DNA of 18,229 nt, taken from contig DEAW01000063.1 in NCBI GenBank assembly GCA_002348315.1, positions 1 through 18,229 on the forward strand. Reading direction: 5' to 3'. This document shows, in pieces, positions 8,964 through 15,839 of this stretch (positions are counted from its first letter, which is position 1; the number at the start of each line of letters is the position of its first letter). Origin of the DNA: Planctomycetaceae bacterium UBA2972. Its GTDB lineage: Bacteria; Planctomycetota; Planctomycetia; Pirellulales; Pirellulaceae. The notes beneath the pieces are model-generated. The model made no database searches and was not told the DNA's origin. It worked only from the letters and a program-made list of their open reading frames with translations. Both the position numbers and the translations under genes were made by a program.

Positions 8964-10037
8964 CTACGCAGTATCGCCAGCTTCCCTGTTTTCACTGTCG
9001 GTGCGGATGATGTAGCGTAGGAATTGAAATCCGATGAAAAGAGCTAATGGGTAGACTGGCCAGAGCCTAATCCAGAGCGGTGCAACCTGGCCCTCTGCAC
9101 TTGCATTGGTTTCCAACGCAGTAAGGTGTTGATCGCGAGTTTCAGATATTTGACTGATATCAAAAGCGGCAAAGACGGTAATCATTGATAAAACGAATAG
9201 TAGGATGAAACACCCTGCGGTCGACATGACACCTTTGAAAGAATCTGCCTCGGTTGGATTACCATCGAAAATCTCAATCCGCCGACCTTTTCGCAAGGAG
9301 ATGCTGATCAGTTCAGCTGCTTCTCGAATGCTTGCAAATTGCACCCAGGAACGGTCAATGACATCGTCAGCCACGAGCGAAGTAAGGGAATGCATAAGAT
9401 CCTGCGCATCGTTTAGTTGATGGTTGTAGTCTACCTGGATGTCATCCTGATGAAACGATGTTCCTTTTTGGTCGGTTTTTGCTTTTGCCCAATTTAATAT
9501 GCAGCCGGCTTCAAATTCCACGTTGATCGTGAGGTTGCGAATATCATCATTGACACGACCTCCCATCGCAAAGACATATTTCGGCATACCTAGTTCAGGT
9601 TGTAAGAATAGAAGGTCATGAGTGAGGTGCTCATAGACGCCCAGCATCGTGTCGTCTGGTAAGTTTGCGTTTCCATGCAGTATGGTGGTAGCGAATGGAG
9701 TGCTACCGGCCGGTGGTGTTAATGCACAAAGTCGGCCACCAGCATCAACCCGGATCATCTCCAGTTCATAGGCGAAGAGGCTATCGGCGTCGGGTTGGAC
9801 GATAGCCACTGGAATTTGATTTTGGATGAGAGTGCGTAGAACCGCCTGATTTCCCTCTGTTTGCTGGCTGGCATTGAAAATGACAACATCGATAAGCCTG
9901 TTAGCCAGGACGGCCTCCCACCCGTGCAAATCGGGTGAAGTGTAGGATGCGACAATATCGAGCGTTGAGTTTGGCAACGCTTTCAGGATCTCAAGCGGGG
10001 CACCAAGGATTGCTGCTCTAATTGGCGTTAACGGCAT
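8964..10037 (-). CDS. Gfo/Idh/MocA-like protein with two membrane helices, probably not a working oxidoreductase
   Basis: A 357-residue protein whose N-terminal 150 residues follow the layout of the Gfo/Idh/MocA Rossmann domain (hydrophobic strand AAILGA at 8-13, DVVIFNA at 50-56, IPVAIVQPDADS at 75-86). The glycine-rich dinucleotide loop is absent, since ILGAPLEI stands where GxGxxG is expected. The EKP motif is replaced by VQP, so the usual catalytic lysine is missing. A central part (about 150-250) resembles the alpha/beta C-terminal domain. Two membrane segments follow (about 271-292 and 323-344), the first preceded by KGRRIEIFDGN. The large domain would face the cytoplasm if there is no signal peptide, and I see none. 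ATG 10037 is preceded by AAGGA at 7 nt, which overlaps the stop of the SDR gene 11 nt away. The fold call is moderate; the loss of function is an inference. Confidence 0.6.
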   Translation of the reverse strand: MPLTPIRAAILGAPLEILKALPNSTLDIVASYTSPDLHGWEAVLANRLIDVVIFNASQQTEGNQAVLRTLIQNQIPVAIVQPDADSLFAYELEMIRVDAGGRLCALTPPAGSTPFATTILHGNANLPDDTMLGVYEHLTHDLLFLQPELGMPKYVFAMGGRVNDDIRNLTINVEFEAGCILNWAKAKTDQKGTSFHQDDIQVDYNHQLNDAQDLMHSLTSLVADDVIDRSWVQFASIREAAELISISLRKGRRIEIFDGNPTEADSFKGVMSTAGCFILLFVLSMITVFAAFDISQISETRDQHLTALETNASAEGQVAPLWIRLWPVYPLALFIGFQFLRYIIRTDSENREAGDTA

Positions 10038-10048
10038 GTTCGGAATCC

Positions 10049-10822
10049 TTAAAGGCGACGAATGTGGAAACCACCATCGACATTAATGCGTTGTCCTGTT
10101 GTAAAGGTAAGTTCACCTTTGGCCAATAATCTGACCGCTGTGGCGACATCATCCGGTGTACCCCAACGTTTGATAGGACTCAGTCCTTGTTCAATGAGGT
10201 TGTCATATTTCTCTTTGACCGGGGCCGTCATGTCACTGGCAATAACACCCGGACAGACTTCGTATACAAGAACATTCTCAGCAGCGAGTCTGTTGGCGAA
10301 TAATTCGGTAAGTGTTCTTAAGCCTGTCTTCGCGATACAGTAATCGGCCCGATTGTTAGAGATCGCATAGGACGAGATTGAGTTGATGTTAATGATCACT
10401 CCGGGCCGAACACGCTGCTGGCCAATCATGTCCTTAGCGATAAGTTGCGACAGAAAGAAAGGGCCTTTAAGATTCGTGTCAAATACGAGATCCCAGGACT
10501 CCTCGGTTGCCTCAAGTATGTCTCGACGGCCTTGGGAGGTAATGCCTGCATTGTTAACCAACACGTCGACAGAGCCAAACGACTCGATTGTGAAATTGCG
10601 AAGTATTTCACGCCCTTGCTGTTTTCCCACATCGGCTTGGCAAATCTCTGCGATTCCCCCCTGATTACGAATGTCGTTCGCCACCTCTAAGGCGGCATCA
10701 CGATTGTTGAGGTAGTTAATGACGACGCGGTACCCGGAGGTTCCCAGACGTACCGCACAAGCAGCGCCTATGCCGCGAGAGCTTCCGGTAATCAATGCAA
10801 CTGGGTTTGAGACGTTGTTCAT
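10049..10822 (-). CDS. SDR-family NAD(P)-dependent oxidoreductase, FabG-like
   Basis: A 257-residue classical short-chain dehydrogenase/reductase resembling 3-oxoacyl-ACP reductase. Visible signatures are the cofactor loop TGSSRGIG (12-19), NNAG (90-93), Asn117 in DTNLKG, and the catalytic set Ser148, Tyr161 and Lys165 (NSISS, then YCIAK). The end has PGVIASDM (191-198) and the usual C-terminal INVDGG (246-251). All catalytic residues are present, so it should be active, but the substrate cannot be read from the sequence. Many SDRs of this type act on sugars or other alcohols rather than fatty-acid intermediates, and the window holds no acyl carrier protein or other fab gene. ATG 10822 fits the family N terminus; a TTG at 10849 would add nine residues. 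It lies 45 nt after the 132-residue gene and 11 nt before the Gfo/Idh-like gene. Confidence 0.88.
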   Translation of the reverse strand: MNNVSNPVALITGSSRGIGAACAVRLGTSGYRVVINYLNNRDAALEVANDIRNQGGIAEICQADVGKQQGREILRNFTIESFGSVDVLVNNAGITSQGRRDILEATEESWDLVFDTNLKGPFFLSQLIAKDMIGQQRVRPGVIININSISSYAISNNRADYCIAKTGLRTLTELFANRLAAENVLVYEVCPGVIASDMTAPVKEKYDNLIEQGLSPIKRWGTPDDVATAVRLLAKGELTFTTGQRINVDGGFHIRRL

Positions 10823-10867
10823 AGATTCGCACGATCGATTAGTTGACAAGACTCATTTATTGTAGTC

Positions 10868-11266
10868 TCAGGCCGAGCGGCGTAAATGATGGGCGTGTCC
10901 GGTTCGTTGCAGCAGCGTTGCTCCGGACAGCAAGTGCGAGACAAGAGGATACTGAGCACCGTAGACCAGTTCGAATGACTCAAGCGAGATAGTAAAGGCA
11001 CCTGCGAGCGGCGGAATCGCTCCTACGCAAACAATTCCGTTGGCCCCCATCGAAAAGGCTTTGGCAGCCATTGTGATCAAGCTGTGACTGCCACCGCAGT
11101 GGAGGTATGTTTGGCCGGGCGTGATGGTTTCGGGATCCAGATTGATACCGGACACCATCGTGTCCTCCCCATGTAAGGGGGGGATGGTCGCGAGGATCAG
11201 CTTTCCACGCAACGCCGTAGCAAGAGATTTGCAGGTGACGTCGAAAGGGGATTGAATAATAACCAC
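10868..11266 (-). CDS. Stand-alone Mur-ligase N-terminal-domain-like protein (132 residues)
   Basis: A short gene that fills the gap between the MurE-like gene and the SDR gene. The protein aligns by eye with the UDP-MurNAc-binding N-terminal domain of MurE/MurF. SLATALRGKLI (14-24) resembles the MurF opening, TPGQTYLHCGG (49-59) takes the place of the PGDLFVALxG motif, and AAKAFSMGANGIVCVG (67-82) matches the helix and strand that end in GA-x-vv. The DSR triplet that contacts the nucleotide in real Mur ligases is LDP here. No central ATPase or C-terminal domain follows, and only 45 nt separate the stop from the SDR ATG. The start is GTG 11266, 11 nt after the stop of the upstream gene, with a weak GAG 8 nt before it. 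It may be a remnant of a second Mur gene, a separately encoded domain acting with its neighbour, or a chance ORF. Consistent spacing makes me favour a real gene. Confidence 0.55.
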   Translation of the reverse strand: MVIIQSPFDVTCKSLATALRGKLILATIPPLHGEDTMVSGINLDPETITPGQTYLHCGGSHSLITMAAKAFSMGANGIVCVGAIPPLAGAFTISLESFELVYGAQYPLVSHLLSGATLLQRTGHAHHLRRSA

Positions 11267-11277
11267 TGGCTTGCTCG

Positions 11278-12765
11278 TTAATCACGATACTCTTCGATAC
11301 GAAAAACATCTCGCCCATATTTAGGTCGCGGGTTAGCCAGTTCCTGAAGGCAGATGGAAGCAATCTCAGCATCGTCGAAGTATAAGGATTCGCTTCCAAG
11401 TAAATGAGTGTTATTGCGTCCTTTCCCGGCAATCAAGACGGTGTCCTCGATCCGGGCTGTGGTCAACGCCCAGACGATGGCTCGTTCACGTCCCGGGATG
11501 ACATAGGCATCTGCAGAACGGCTATAGCCATCTAAGACATCGTGTGCGATTGTTAAGGGATGTTCGTATTCCGGGTTGTTTTCTGTAATCACAGAAACAT
11601 CGGCGAATTTTTCTGCGACCCCTCCCATCGCAGCTCGGGAGGCAGCGTCGTTGGTTGCCGAAGGCCCATAAACCACGATTAGTCTTCCTTCGGTGACTTG
11701 CCTAAGTGACCGTATCGCTTTGCTGAGATCCTTGGCCGTATCTGCATGATCTATGAAAACATCGAACGGCTGACCAGCTTCTATTCGTTCCAGTTGACCG
11801 GGAGCAACTTCGTAAGATTCAATAGCTTTGCACAAAGAGTTAAAAGGTAGGTTTTGGAGTAAGCCGATGGCGATTGCTTGTAAGCATTGGTAAATATGCT
11901 GATGTCCATGGATAGGTGAGAAAATCTCGCGAGTGTGTTCGCCGGCATGTACGCGAAAAGTTTGGCCGGAACGACCATGTTCAATATGTTGAGCAAATAT
12001 ATCTGCTTCGTCATTGGGGCCGATTGAAAGAAACGGCCTGTTTTCCGGCAGGAATTCAAATCGAGTAATCGGGTCGGCTAGATTGAGGACGGCCGGATGT
12101 TCCGGCTTAAGGCGTTCAAATGCTCTCTGAAATGAATTTTCAAATCCCAGGGGCGTTCCTTCAAAGTCTTCTGCCTCAGTTTCGATGCATGTAATTACTA
12201 AGTTGTCAAATTGCAGGTGATCGTAAAGTCGCGTTGCTAGCAGATTTGCAGGTAGTTGAACAATAGCAACGTCCAAATTTGACTTAGCGAGTTCGTTTAA
12301 TGGGCCAGTTAAGTTGTCCGTGAACTGCCGTTCGCAATTGGGTTGGTCTGAACCAATCTGTGCTGCTGTCATTCCGCATTCAGTTAGAACATGACAGAGT
12401 AGATGGGAAGCGGCATTGATCCCACTGGTCCCGGTAACGGCGATCGTCTTTAGTGCAGAAGATGGGGTATTGTGTATTGCCTGGTTGATGACGGAGACGG
12501 CCGTACGTGTGTCATCGACTAACACGAGTGGATGCTGAATGGGGAGAAGCCGTTCGGCGAGGATTCCAACAGCTCCGTTTTTGAATGCGATCTCGACTTC
12601 GTCATGCCCGTCGCCGTTGGCGGTGATTAAAGCTGCATACAGGTCGCCTGGTAGGCATTCGGATGCGACAGTAGTCAGACGATTAAATGCGATGTCCTTC
12701 GTATTAAACGATCGGGCATTAGGCAGGATATGTCGTAATTTAAAAGTTTTTGGTGCCGAGTCCAT
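11278..12765 (-). CDS. MurE-like Mur-ligase pseudoenzyme
   Basis: A 495-residue protein with the complete three-domain layout and length of MurE, the UDP-MurNAc-tripeptide ligase. N-terminal domain: CLPGDLYAAL (37-46) and GDGHDEVEIAFKNGAVGI (51-68). Central domain starts at AVTGTSG (109-115). C-terminal domain: DVFIDHADTA (335-344), GRLIVVYG (360-367), VITENNPEYEHP (392-403) and VLIAGKGRNN (443-452). The key residues are altered throughout. The P-loop TGTNGKTT reads TGTSGINA, the EVSSH metal/ATP region reads QLPAN (170-174), the Lys that is carbamylated in MurE is replaced near FQRAFERL (212-219), DYAHTP reads DHADTA, the DNPR amino-acid-recognition motif reads NNPE, and GKGHE reads GKGRN. 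The frame is unbroken, so this looks maintained rather than decaying. It is unlikely to ligate an amino acid. ATG 12765 was chosen over TTG 12774. It heads the minus-strand operon. Confidence 0.8.
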   Translation of the reverse strand: MDSAPKTFKLRHILPNARSFNTKDIAFNRLTTVASECLPGDLYAALITANGDGHDEVEIAFKNGAVGILAERLLPIQHPLVLVDDTRTAVSVINQAIHNTPSSALKTIAVTGTSGINAASHLLCHVLTECGMTAAQIGSDQPNCERQFTDNLTGPLNELAKSNLDVAIVQLPANLLATRLYDHLQFDNLVITCIETEAEDFEGTPLGFENSFQRAFERLKPEHPAVLNLADPITRFEFLPENRPFLSIGPNDEADIFAQHIEHGRSGQTFRVHAGEHTREIFSPIHGHQHIYQCLQAIAIGLLQNLPFNSLCKAIESYEVAPGQLERIEAGQPFDVFIDHADTAKDLSKAIRSLRQVTEGRLIVVYGPSATNDAASRAAMGGVAEKFADVSVITENNPEYEHPLTIAHDVLDGYSRSADAYVIPGRERAIVWALTTARIEDTVLIAGKGRNNTHLLGSESLYFDDAEIASICLQELANPRPKYGRDVFRIEEYRD

Positions 12766-12831
12766 GGCGATCAAGAACGGGTGTTAAAAACAATTGAATT
12801 ATGCGTCAGCCTCCTTGCTGGCGATGCAGTA

Positions 12832-12860
12832 ACTTCTCATGAAACGAGCAATACTGTCAA
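12832..12860 (-). promoter_or_regulatory. Possible promoter for the minus-strand operon
   Basis: On the minus strand a perfect TTGACA (12860-12855) is followed after 17 nt by AGAAGT (12837-12832), which matches TATAAT at only 3 of 6 positions. It lies about 70 nt upstream of the MurE-like ATG in a divergent intergenic region, the place where the operon promoter is expected. The weak -10 box keeps the confidence low. Confidence 0.3.
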
Positions 12861-12920
12861 TGTCGATTCCTGAGCAATCCGGAGCGTTTTGCGGGATCTG
12901 AACTGGAGTGCAAATTCCTC

Positions 12921-12950
12921 TTCACGTATGCCCGACGGGTATTCTATAAT
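12921..12950 (+). promoter_or_regulatory. Probable sigma-70-type promoter for the plus-strand gene at 12981
   Basis: TTCACG (12921-12926, 4 of 6) and a perfect TATAAT (12945-12950) are separated by 18 nt. Transcription would begin near 12957 and leave a leader of about 24 nt that contains the GGAG (12969-12972) serving the ATG at 12981. Position and match quality agree well. Confidence 0.5.
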
Positions 12951-12980
12951 CCCGCTTGAAATTCGCTCGGAGTAGGACAC

Positions 12981-13799
12981 ATGGCCCAGGCAATACAGAT
13001 AGGTTTCGTCGATTCTGCACAAAACAAACCGTCAGTGGTTGCGTTTCTGCAGGATTCTCACGACGTTGTGCTTCATGATCTGACACAATCGTATGGTGAG
13101 GACTCGTTGGAGGCTGAGGATCTGCAAATTGTGTTGTTAATCCAAAAACGTAGACGCGTTTTTACCAGCCAGGATATCCAACGCCTGAGAAGACGTTTTC
13201 CCTGGGCAGTGCTGATTAGTGTGGATAGTCGCTGGAATGAAGGACATCGTCGCAGTGGCAAGCCTTATGCGGGTGTGATTCATATGCGGGAAACAGAATT
13301 TCGAATTCGTATAGAACGGATCATTCGAATTCTGGGATCAAATCCATCACTGCTGGGTCAGTACCGGCCTTTGTCCAGCCCAAGGGAACGGTTGCATTGG
13401 TGGTTGTCTCTGGGAATGGCTGACCGGAAATTCGTAAACGCGAAGAAGATTAGCTGTTTTGGTCAGAGAGAATCCATTTCGGCCATTGGTGATGCTTTGC
13501 AGGATAAACAGAGGACGGTGGCTTATCGGCCTTTGTCTGCTCTTAAACGCATTCCAATTGAAGACAGCACAGAATTCCGTGTTGTAGTAGTACGTTGCCG
13601 TGCTGAGGTGAAACAACTACTTGCAAGTGGCTGGTTAGTGAAGGCCCATCTCTTAGTAGCGGACAATCTAACGGAATCTGAGATAGGCATGATACGCCGA
13701 ACGGCTAACTGTCAAGTTTTGGAAAAGCCGTTCTACAATAGCGACTTGTTAGGTGGCATGGGGGCGATCCTACATCACGGATTGCAGCGGGCGGCCTAA
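12981..13799 (+). CDS. Unknown protein resembling two degenerate receiver domains
   Basis: I do not recognise this 272-residue protein by name. It appears to have two alpha/beta halves. The first (about 4-118) has hydrophobic strands QIGFVD, QIVLLIQ and WAVLISVDS alternating with basic helices. The second (about 156-267) has ISCFGQ, FRVVVVRC and AHLLVAD, and ends with VLEKPFYNSDLLGGMGAIL, which closely resembles the Lys-Pro and last helix of a response-regulator receiver. No Asp is visible at the expected phospho-acceptor strand end in either half. A basic linker containing PRERLHWWLSLG lies between them. No DNA-binding or output domain is obvious and there is no signal peptide. ATG 12981 has GGAG 8 nt upstream. 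It is divergent from the MurE-like operon, and its TAA overlaps the TAG of the HD-domain gene by 4 bp in a convergent arrangement. Confidence 0.8.
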   Translation: MAQAIQIGFVDSAQNKPSVVAFLQDSHDVVLHDLTQSYGEDSLEAEDLQIVLLIQKRRRVFTSQDIQRLRRRFPWAVLISVDSRWNEGHRRSGKPYAGVIHMRETEFRIRIERIIRILGSNPSLLGQYRPLSSPRERLHWWLSLGMADRKFVNAKKISCFGQRESISAIGDALQDKQRTVAYRPLSALKRIPIEDSTEFRVVVVRCRAEVKQLLASGWLVKAHLLVADNLTESEIGMIRRTANCQVLEKPFYNSDLLGGMGAILHHGLQRAA

Positions 13800-15067
13800 T
13801 GGAATGCATCCATTAACTGCTGTCGTGTAATCTGCTTTTCTTGGTGCTGTGGAGCTACAAAAATCCGTAGTCGCTTGACGTGATGGTCGAATTGTTCAGT
13901 GGCTAATGCTCGAACTACAGGGGAAACACTGGAAAGCGTCTGGCGTTCATTAGATTTGTCTGTAAGGACCTCAATGTCAAATTGAACTTCGAGCGTTTGA
14001 GGGGCGGCGTCAATCAACAGGCCCTCAGCTGGGATGTCAAGGATTTCAGCGAGCTTGGTGGATGTCTTGACGAGTCCCGGGTAATCAAGCACGCCTGCAA
14101 GTTGATAAAGCTCTTTGTCGGCTGCAGCATTCGTTTCGAACACGGCTTTGTAAAGACGCCTTTGACGACCAAAAAGGAATTCTGCCAGGTGAGTTTTATC
14201 CGCTTGCAGCAATAGAAGTTGGCACTGTGTTTCCGTTGAATTGATGACCGAATGGATAAGTTCTGAGGAATCTCTGAGTTCGTAGATAAGACGTTGCAGC
14301 ATGGCCGTGGCACTGCGGACCGTCCGATGCCAATAGACTTCTGAGAACATTACATAGCGAGCGAAGACCATCATTTCGGCAGCAGTTTGTGCTTTGTTTG
14401 AAATCATCAATCGGCGTGACTCCGGGCAAATCCGTAACCCATTAATCAATCGGTTACTATCAAAATTACGCCCATATGGTACGCCCGCATGCAGACTATC
14501 ACGCTGAAGATAATCCAGTTTGTCGATGTCGATTGGGCTCGAAAGTAGTTGGTATAAGAAAAACTGGCCGGGGCTGGATGTTTCTCCGGCCAGAAATGCA
14601 ATCAATGAAGTGGGGGTTGTATCCCAGTCATCGAATAATAAATTAGCGATTAGCTCGGACCGCAGCGCATGTGCTGCCGTGTGTTCGTGGTGGGGGATGT
14701 CGGCAAGTCCCATGTCCTCCATCGGATGGCAATAGGGCCAGTGTCCGATGTCATGTAATAATGCCGCTAGGATAAAGAGTTCAAGTTCATGTTCTGGTAT
14801 TAAGCGTGAAAACGAATCGTTGGCCTGGAAATGCCGGATGTAACGCAATGCTAAGTGGTAGACACCAAGCGAATGTTCAAATCTTGTATGGGTTGCGGAA
14901 GGATAAACGGATCGAACGAAACCCAATTGAGGAATCTGCTTGAGTCGTTGAAAGTGTGGTGAGTCTATTAGCCGTAAAACACGTGGTGTTACGGGCACAT
15001 CCTGTTGAAAGGCGATTCGTATTGTTGAGTTGCTGCCTTCAAGTACGCGTAGTTCGGGAATTGCCAT
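13796..15067 (-). CDS. HD-domain phosphohydrolase, SAMHD1-like
   Basis: A 423-residue cytoplasmic metal-dependent phosphohydrolase of the SAMHD1/dGTPase-like HD group. The signature opens with ATHTRFEHSLGVYHLA (58-73), giving His65 as first metal ligand. LLHDIGHWPYCHPME (103-117) gives His105-Asp106, and PIDIDKLDYLQRD (178-190) carries the final Asp. GVPYGRNFD and VYWHRTVRSATAML (244-257) are also typical of this group. The best-known members cleave dNTPs to nucleoside and triphosphate, but many bacterial homologues have untested substrates, so dNTPase activity here is an inference. ATG 15067 is preceded by AGGCG at 8 nt and lies 11 nt after the zinc-ribbon gene, so the two probably share a transcript. 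Its stop overlaps that of the plus-strand gene at 12981. Confidence 0.88.
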   Translation of the reverse strand: MAIPELRVLEGSNSTIRIAFQQDVPVTPRVLRLIDSPHFQRLKQIPQLGFVRSVYPSATHTRFEHSLGVYHLALRYIRHFQANDSFSRLIPEHELELFILAALLHDIGHWPYCHPMEDMGLADIPHHEHTAAHALRSELIANLLFDDWDTTPTSLIAFLAGETSSPGQFFLYQLLSSPIDIDKLDYLQRDSLHAGVPYGRNFDSNRLINGLRICPESRRLMISNKAQTAAEMMVFARYVMFSEVYWHRTVRSATAMLQRLIYELRDSSELIHSVINSTETQCQLLLLQADKTHLAEFLFGRQRRLYKAVFETNAAADKELYQLAGVLDYPGLVKTSTKLAEILDIPAEGLLIDAAPQTLEVQFDIEVLTDKSNERQTLSSVSPVVRALATEQFDHHVKRLRIFVAPQHQEKQITRQQLMDAFH

Positions 15068-15078
15068 GCCAGAAACGC

Positions 15079-15765
15079 CTAACTGATAATAACGCCGATA
15101 TCACCAGCGATTAATGAATAGATAGCCAACATAGCAACAAACAAACAAACGCTTATAAAGCCCTGGCTGTATTCGAACTCAAAGGCTGCCATTGGAGCGA
15201 AGGAAACGATCGCTGCGGTTGCCAACGCCAGGATAATAACCGCTGGTAAGATCACCGTGCCGTCCATCATCAATACATTGTCGATAATTAGGTGTTGTAG
15301 ACGCCAAATACCTCCGTATAGGAGACCGACGCCAATTCCCTTGAAGAGCGTGCTTTTGTCGTTAATTATTTCTGCATCCTGATTGCGTAGGATGACGTAA
15401 CTTAGACACGAGGTTGCTACTCCCAGAGACAGTCCCGCGATAAGATTAATGAGACCACTGGGCTGAGTCACGGTTTCGCTAATGGAAAATCTGGCAGCAA
15501 AGGCTAAGGCCAATCCAACGACTAAGGTGGCTCCGGAAATTATCAGCTCAAGCTTACTTACCGTTGTTCGTTGTCTGCGAATAGAATCGAGTTTGGCCGG
15601 TGCACCGGTTTTAGTCTGTTCCCGTTCATGAACTACGACGACGTCTTCGAGTTTTGGGATTTCAATAATCGTTTTGCAGCCAGGACAGGGCCCTTTTCGA
15701 CCGGCAAATTGCTCGCTTACCTGAAACCGTTTGTGGCAACCGGTACAGATGACATCAATAGCCAT
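15079..15765 (-). CDS. Membrane protein with N-terminal zinc ribbon
   Basis: A 228-residue protein of unknown function. The first 35 residues form a four-cysteine zinc ribbon, with Cys7-x2-Cys10 and Cys27-x2-Cys30 (ICTGC and CPGC). A charged linker (about 40-70) follows, then four or five hydrophobic segments at about 72-92, 106-126, 142-155, 168-192 and 201-222. The ribbon would lie in the cytoplasm. A zinc ribbon fused to a multi-pass membrane region is a common pattern among planctomycete proteins without known function. ATG 15765 has AGAGG 7 nt upstream. The gene is 11 nt before the HD phosphohydrolase gene, which makes co-expression likely but does not define its job. Confidence 0.82.
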   Translation of the reverse strand: MAIDVICTGCHKRFQVSEQFAGRKGPCPGCKTIIEIPKLEDVVVVHEREQTKTGAPAKLDSIRRQRTTVSKLELIISGATLVVGLALAFAARFSISETVTQPSGLINLIAGLSLGVATSCLSYVILRNQDAEIINDKSTLFKGIGVGLLYGGIWRLQHLIIDNVLMMDGTVILPAVIILALATAAIVSFAPMAAFEFEYSQGFISVCLFVAMLAIYSLIAGDIGVIIS

Positions 15766-15839
15766 AAAGATACCTCTGAGTCATAAAAATACGTCCGAGG
15801 CAATAGTGTAGCAGATCAGGCAGAGATAGTGCTACTAGT

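Noticed and set aside
10980..11432. 150-residue minus-strand frame overlapping the MurE-like and 132-residue genes
   Set aside because: It runs across two better-supported genes in another frame, and its composition (rich in Arg, His and Pro, no motif) fits a chance frame.
13301..13336. Repeated TTCGAATTC words within the receiver-like gene
   Set aside because: Two copies of a 9-nt palindromic word about 28 nt apart inside coding sequence are most simply chance, and similar GAATTC-containing words occur throughout the window.
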